Of a stretch of DNA of 64,000 bases, positions 63,984-64,000 are shown one piece after another. Source of the stretch: Candidatus Saganbacteria bacterium (lineage in GTDB: Bacteria; Margulisbacteria; WOR-1; XYC2-FULL-46-14; XYC2-FULL-37-10); NCBI GenBank assembly GCA_016223245.1, contig JACRPL010000005.1, positions 23,797-87,796 of the forward strand, written 5' to 3'. Below the pieces are notes generated by a model. It did no database searches, was not told the DNA's origin, and saw only the letters and a program-made list of their open reading frames with translations. The number at the start of each line of letters is the position of its first letter. The stretch's first letter is position 1. A program made the position numbers and the translations under genes.

Positions 63984-64000
63984 AGACAGAGAATCAGAAA

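Overview
The window looks like a chromosomal stretch of an uncultivated, Gram-negative, strictly anaerobic, respiring bacterium. It has outer-membrane porins, an apparent surface lipoprotein cytochrome, superoxide reductase in place of superoxide dismutase, ferredoxin-dependent 2-oxoglutarate oxidoreductase, a bifurcating FixABCX complex and system II cytochrome c maturation. I lean towards a Margulisbacteria/WOR-1-type groundwater lineage from gene style and the abundant short palindromic repeats. That is a guess; a Nitrospirota or deltaproteobacterial-type lineage is not excluded. I found no rRNA, tRNA, CRISPR array or phage genes.

Layout. 1-7025 (minus) is a heme operon: precorrin-2 dehydrogenase, hemA, hemC, cobA-hemD, ahbC, ahbD, ahbA, ahbB, i.e. 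heme made through siroheme. 7069-11010 (minus) holds an octaheme nitrite reductase with its porin and a monoheme cytochrome-porin fusion. 11035-16491 (minus) is tatA-tatC-fixA-fixB-fixC-fixX, with a truncated AlbA_2 gene wedged between fixC and fixX. 16617-18753 (minus) is a triheme c7 cytochrome with the system II maturases ccsA and resB. 18803-26775 (plus) encodes a quinone-linked module (tetraheme cytochrome, Tat-exported FeS protein, NrfD), a 12-heme NapC/NrfH-type cytochrome, a beta-barrel, an 11-heme cytochrome and an 18-heme probable lipoprotein. Converging on it, 26776-33376 (minus) is a second porin-cytochrome cluster with two NHL propellers. 33377-36557 is an accessory patch: a decayed group II intron, an orphan gene and a transposase fragment. 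36505-37912 is a PerR-type regulator, peroxiredoxin and superoxide reductase under a clear operator. 39099-48863 (plus) is a TCA-cycle operon: Re-citrate synthase-like enzyme fused to a Cache-like domain, korDABC, sucCD, sdhCDAB. 48881-49542 holds an AbrB antitoxin, a nonsense-mutated toxin and a diverged duplicate of the 3' end of sdhB. 50839-61385 (minus) is a sulfur-assimilation operon. 61415-64000 has fic, a DsrE-like gene, a transposase remnant and a truncated porin behind a (CT)27 tract.

How it fits together. Acetyl units would be oxidised through the citrate synthase-Kor-Suc-Sdh route. Reduced ferredoxin and quinol would connect through FixABCX and Sdh. Quinol would be oxidised by the NrfD module, and electrons passed over multiheme cytochromes to nitrite (octaheme reductase) or through the outer membrane by one or two porin-cytochrome conduits. 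Ten proteins carry about 81 heme c attachment motifs, and the same window carries most of the pathway that makes heme (hemB sits in the sulfur operon; hemL is not seen) and the machinery that attaches it. The sulfur operon has all the parts of a protein-thiocarboxylate route: a ubiquitin-like carrier ending Gly-Gly-Ser-Lys, a ThiF/MoeB activating enzyme, a sulfite reductase with a TusA tail, a ThiS-cysteine synthase fusion and a JAMM peptidase.

Repeats. The most unusual structural feature is a family of bulged hairpins with covarying stems, 13 copies, 12 of them in six oppositely oriented pairs like enterobacterial BIMEs. A second family of nested palindromes (four copies) includes one inserted in frame in sucC.
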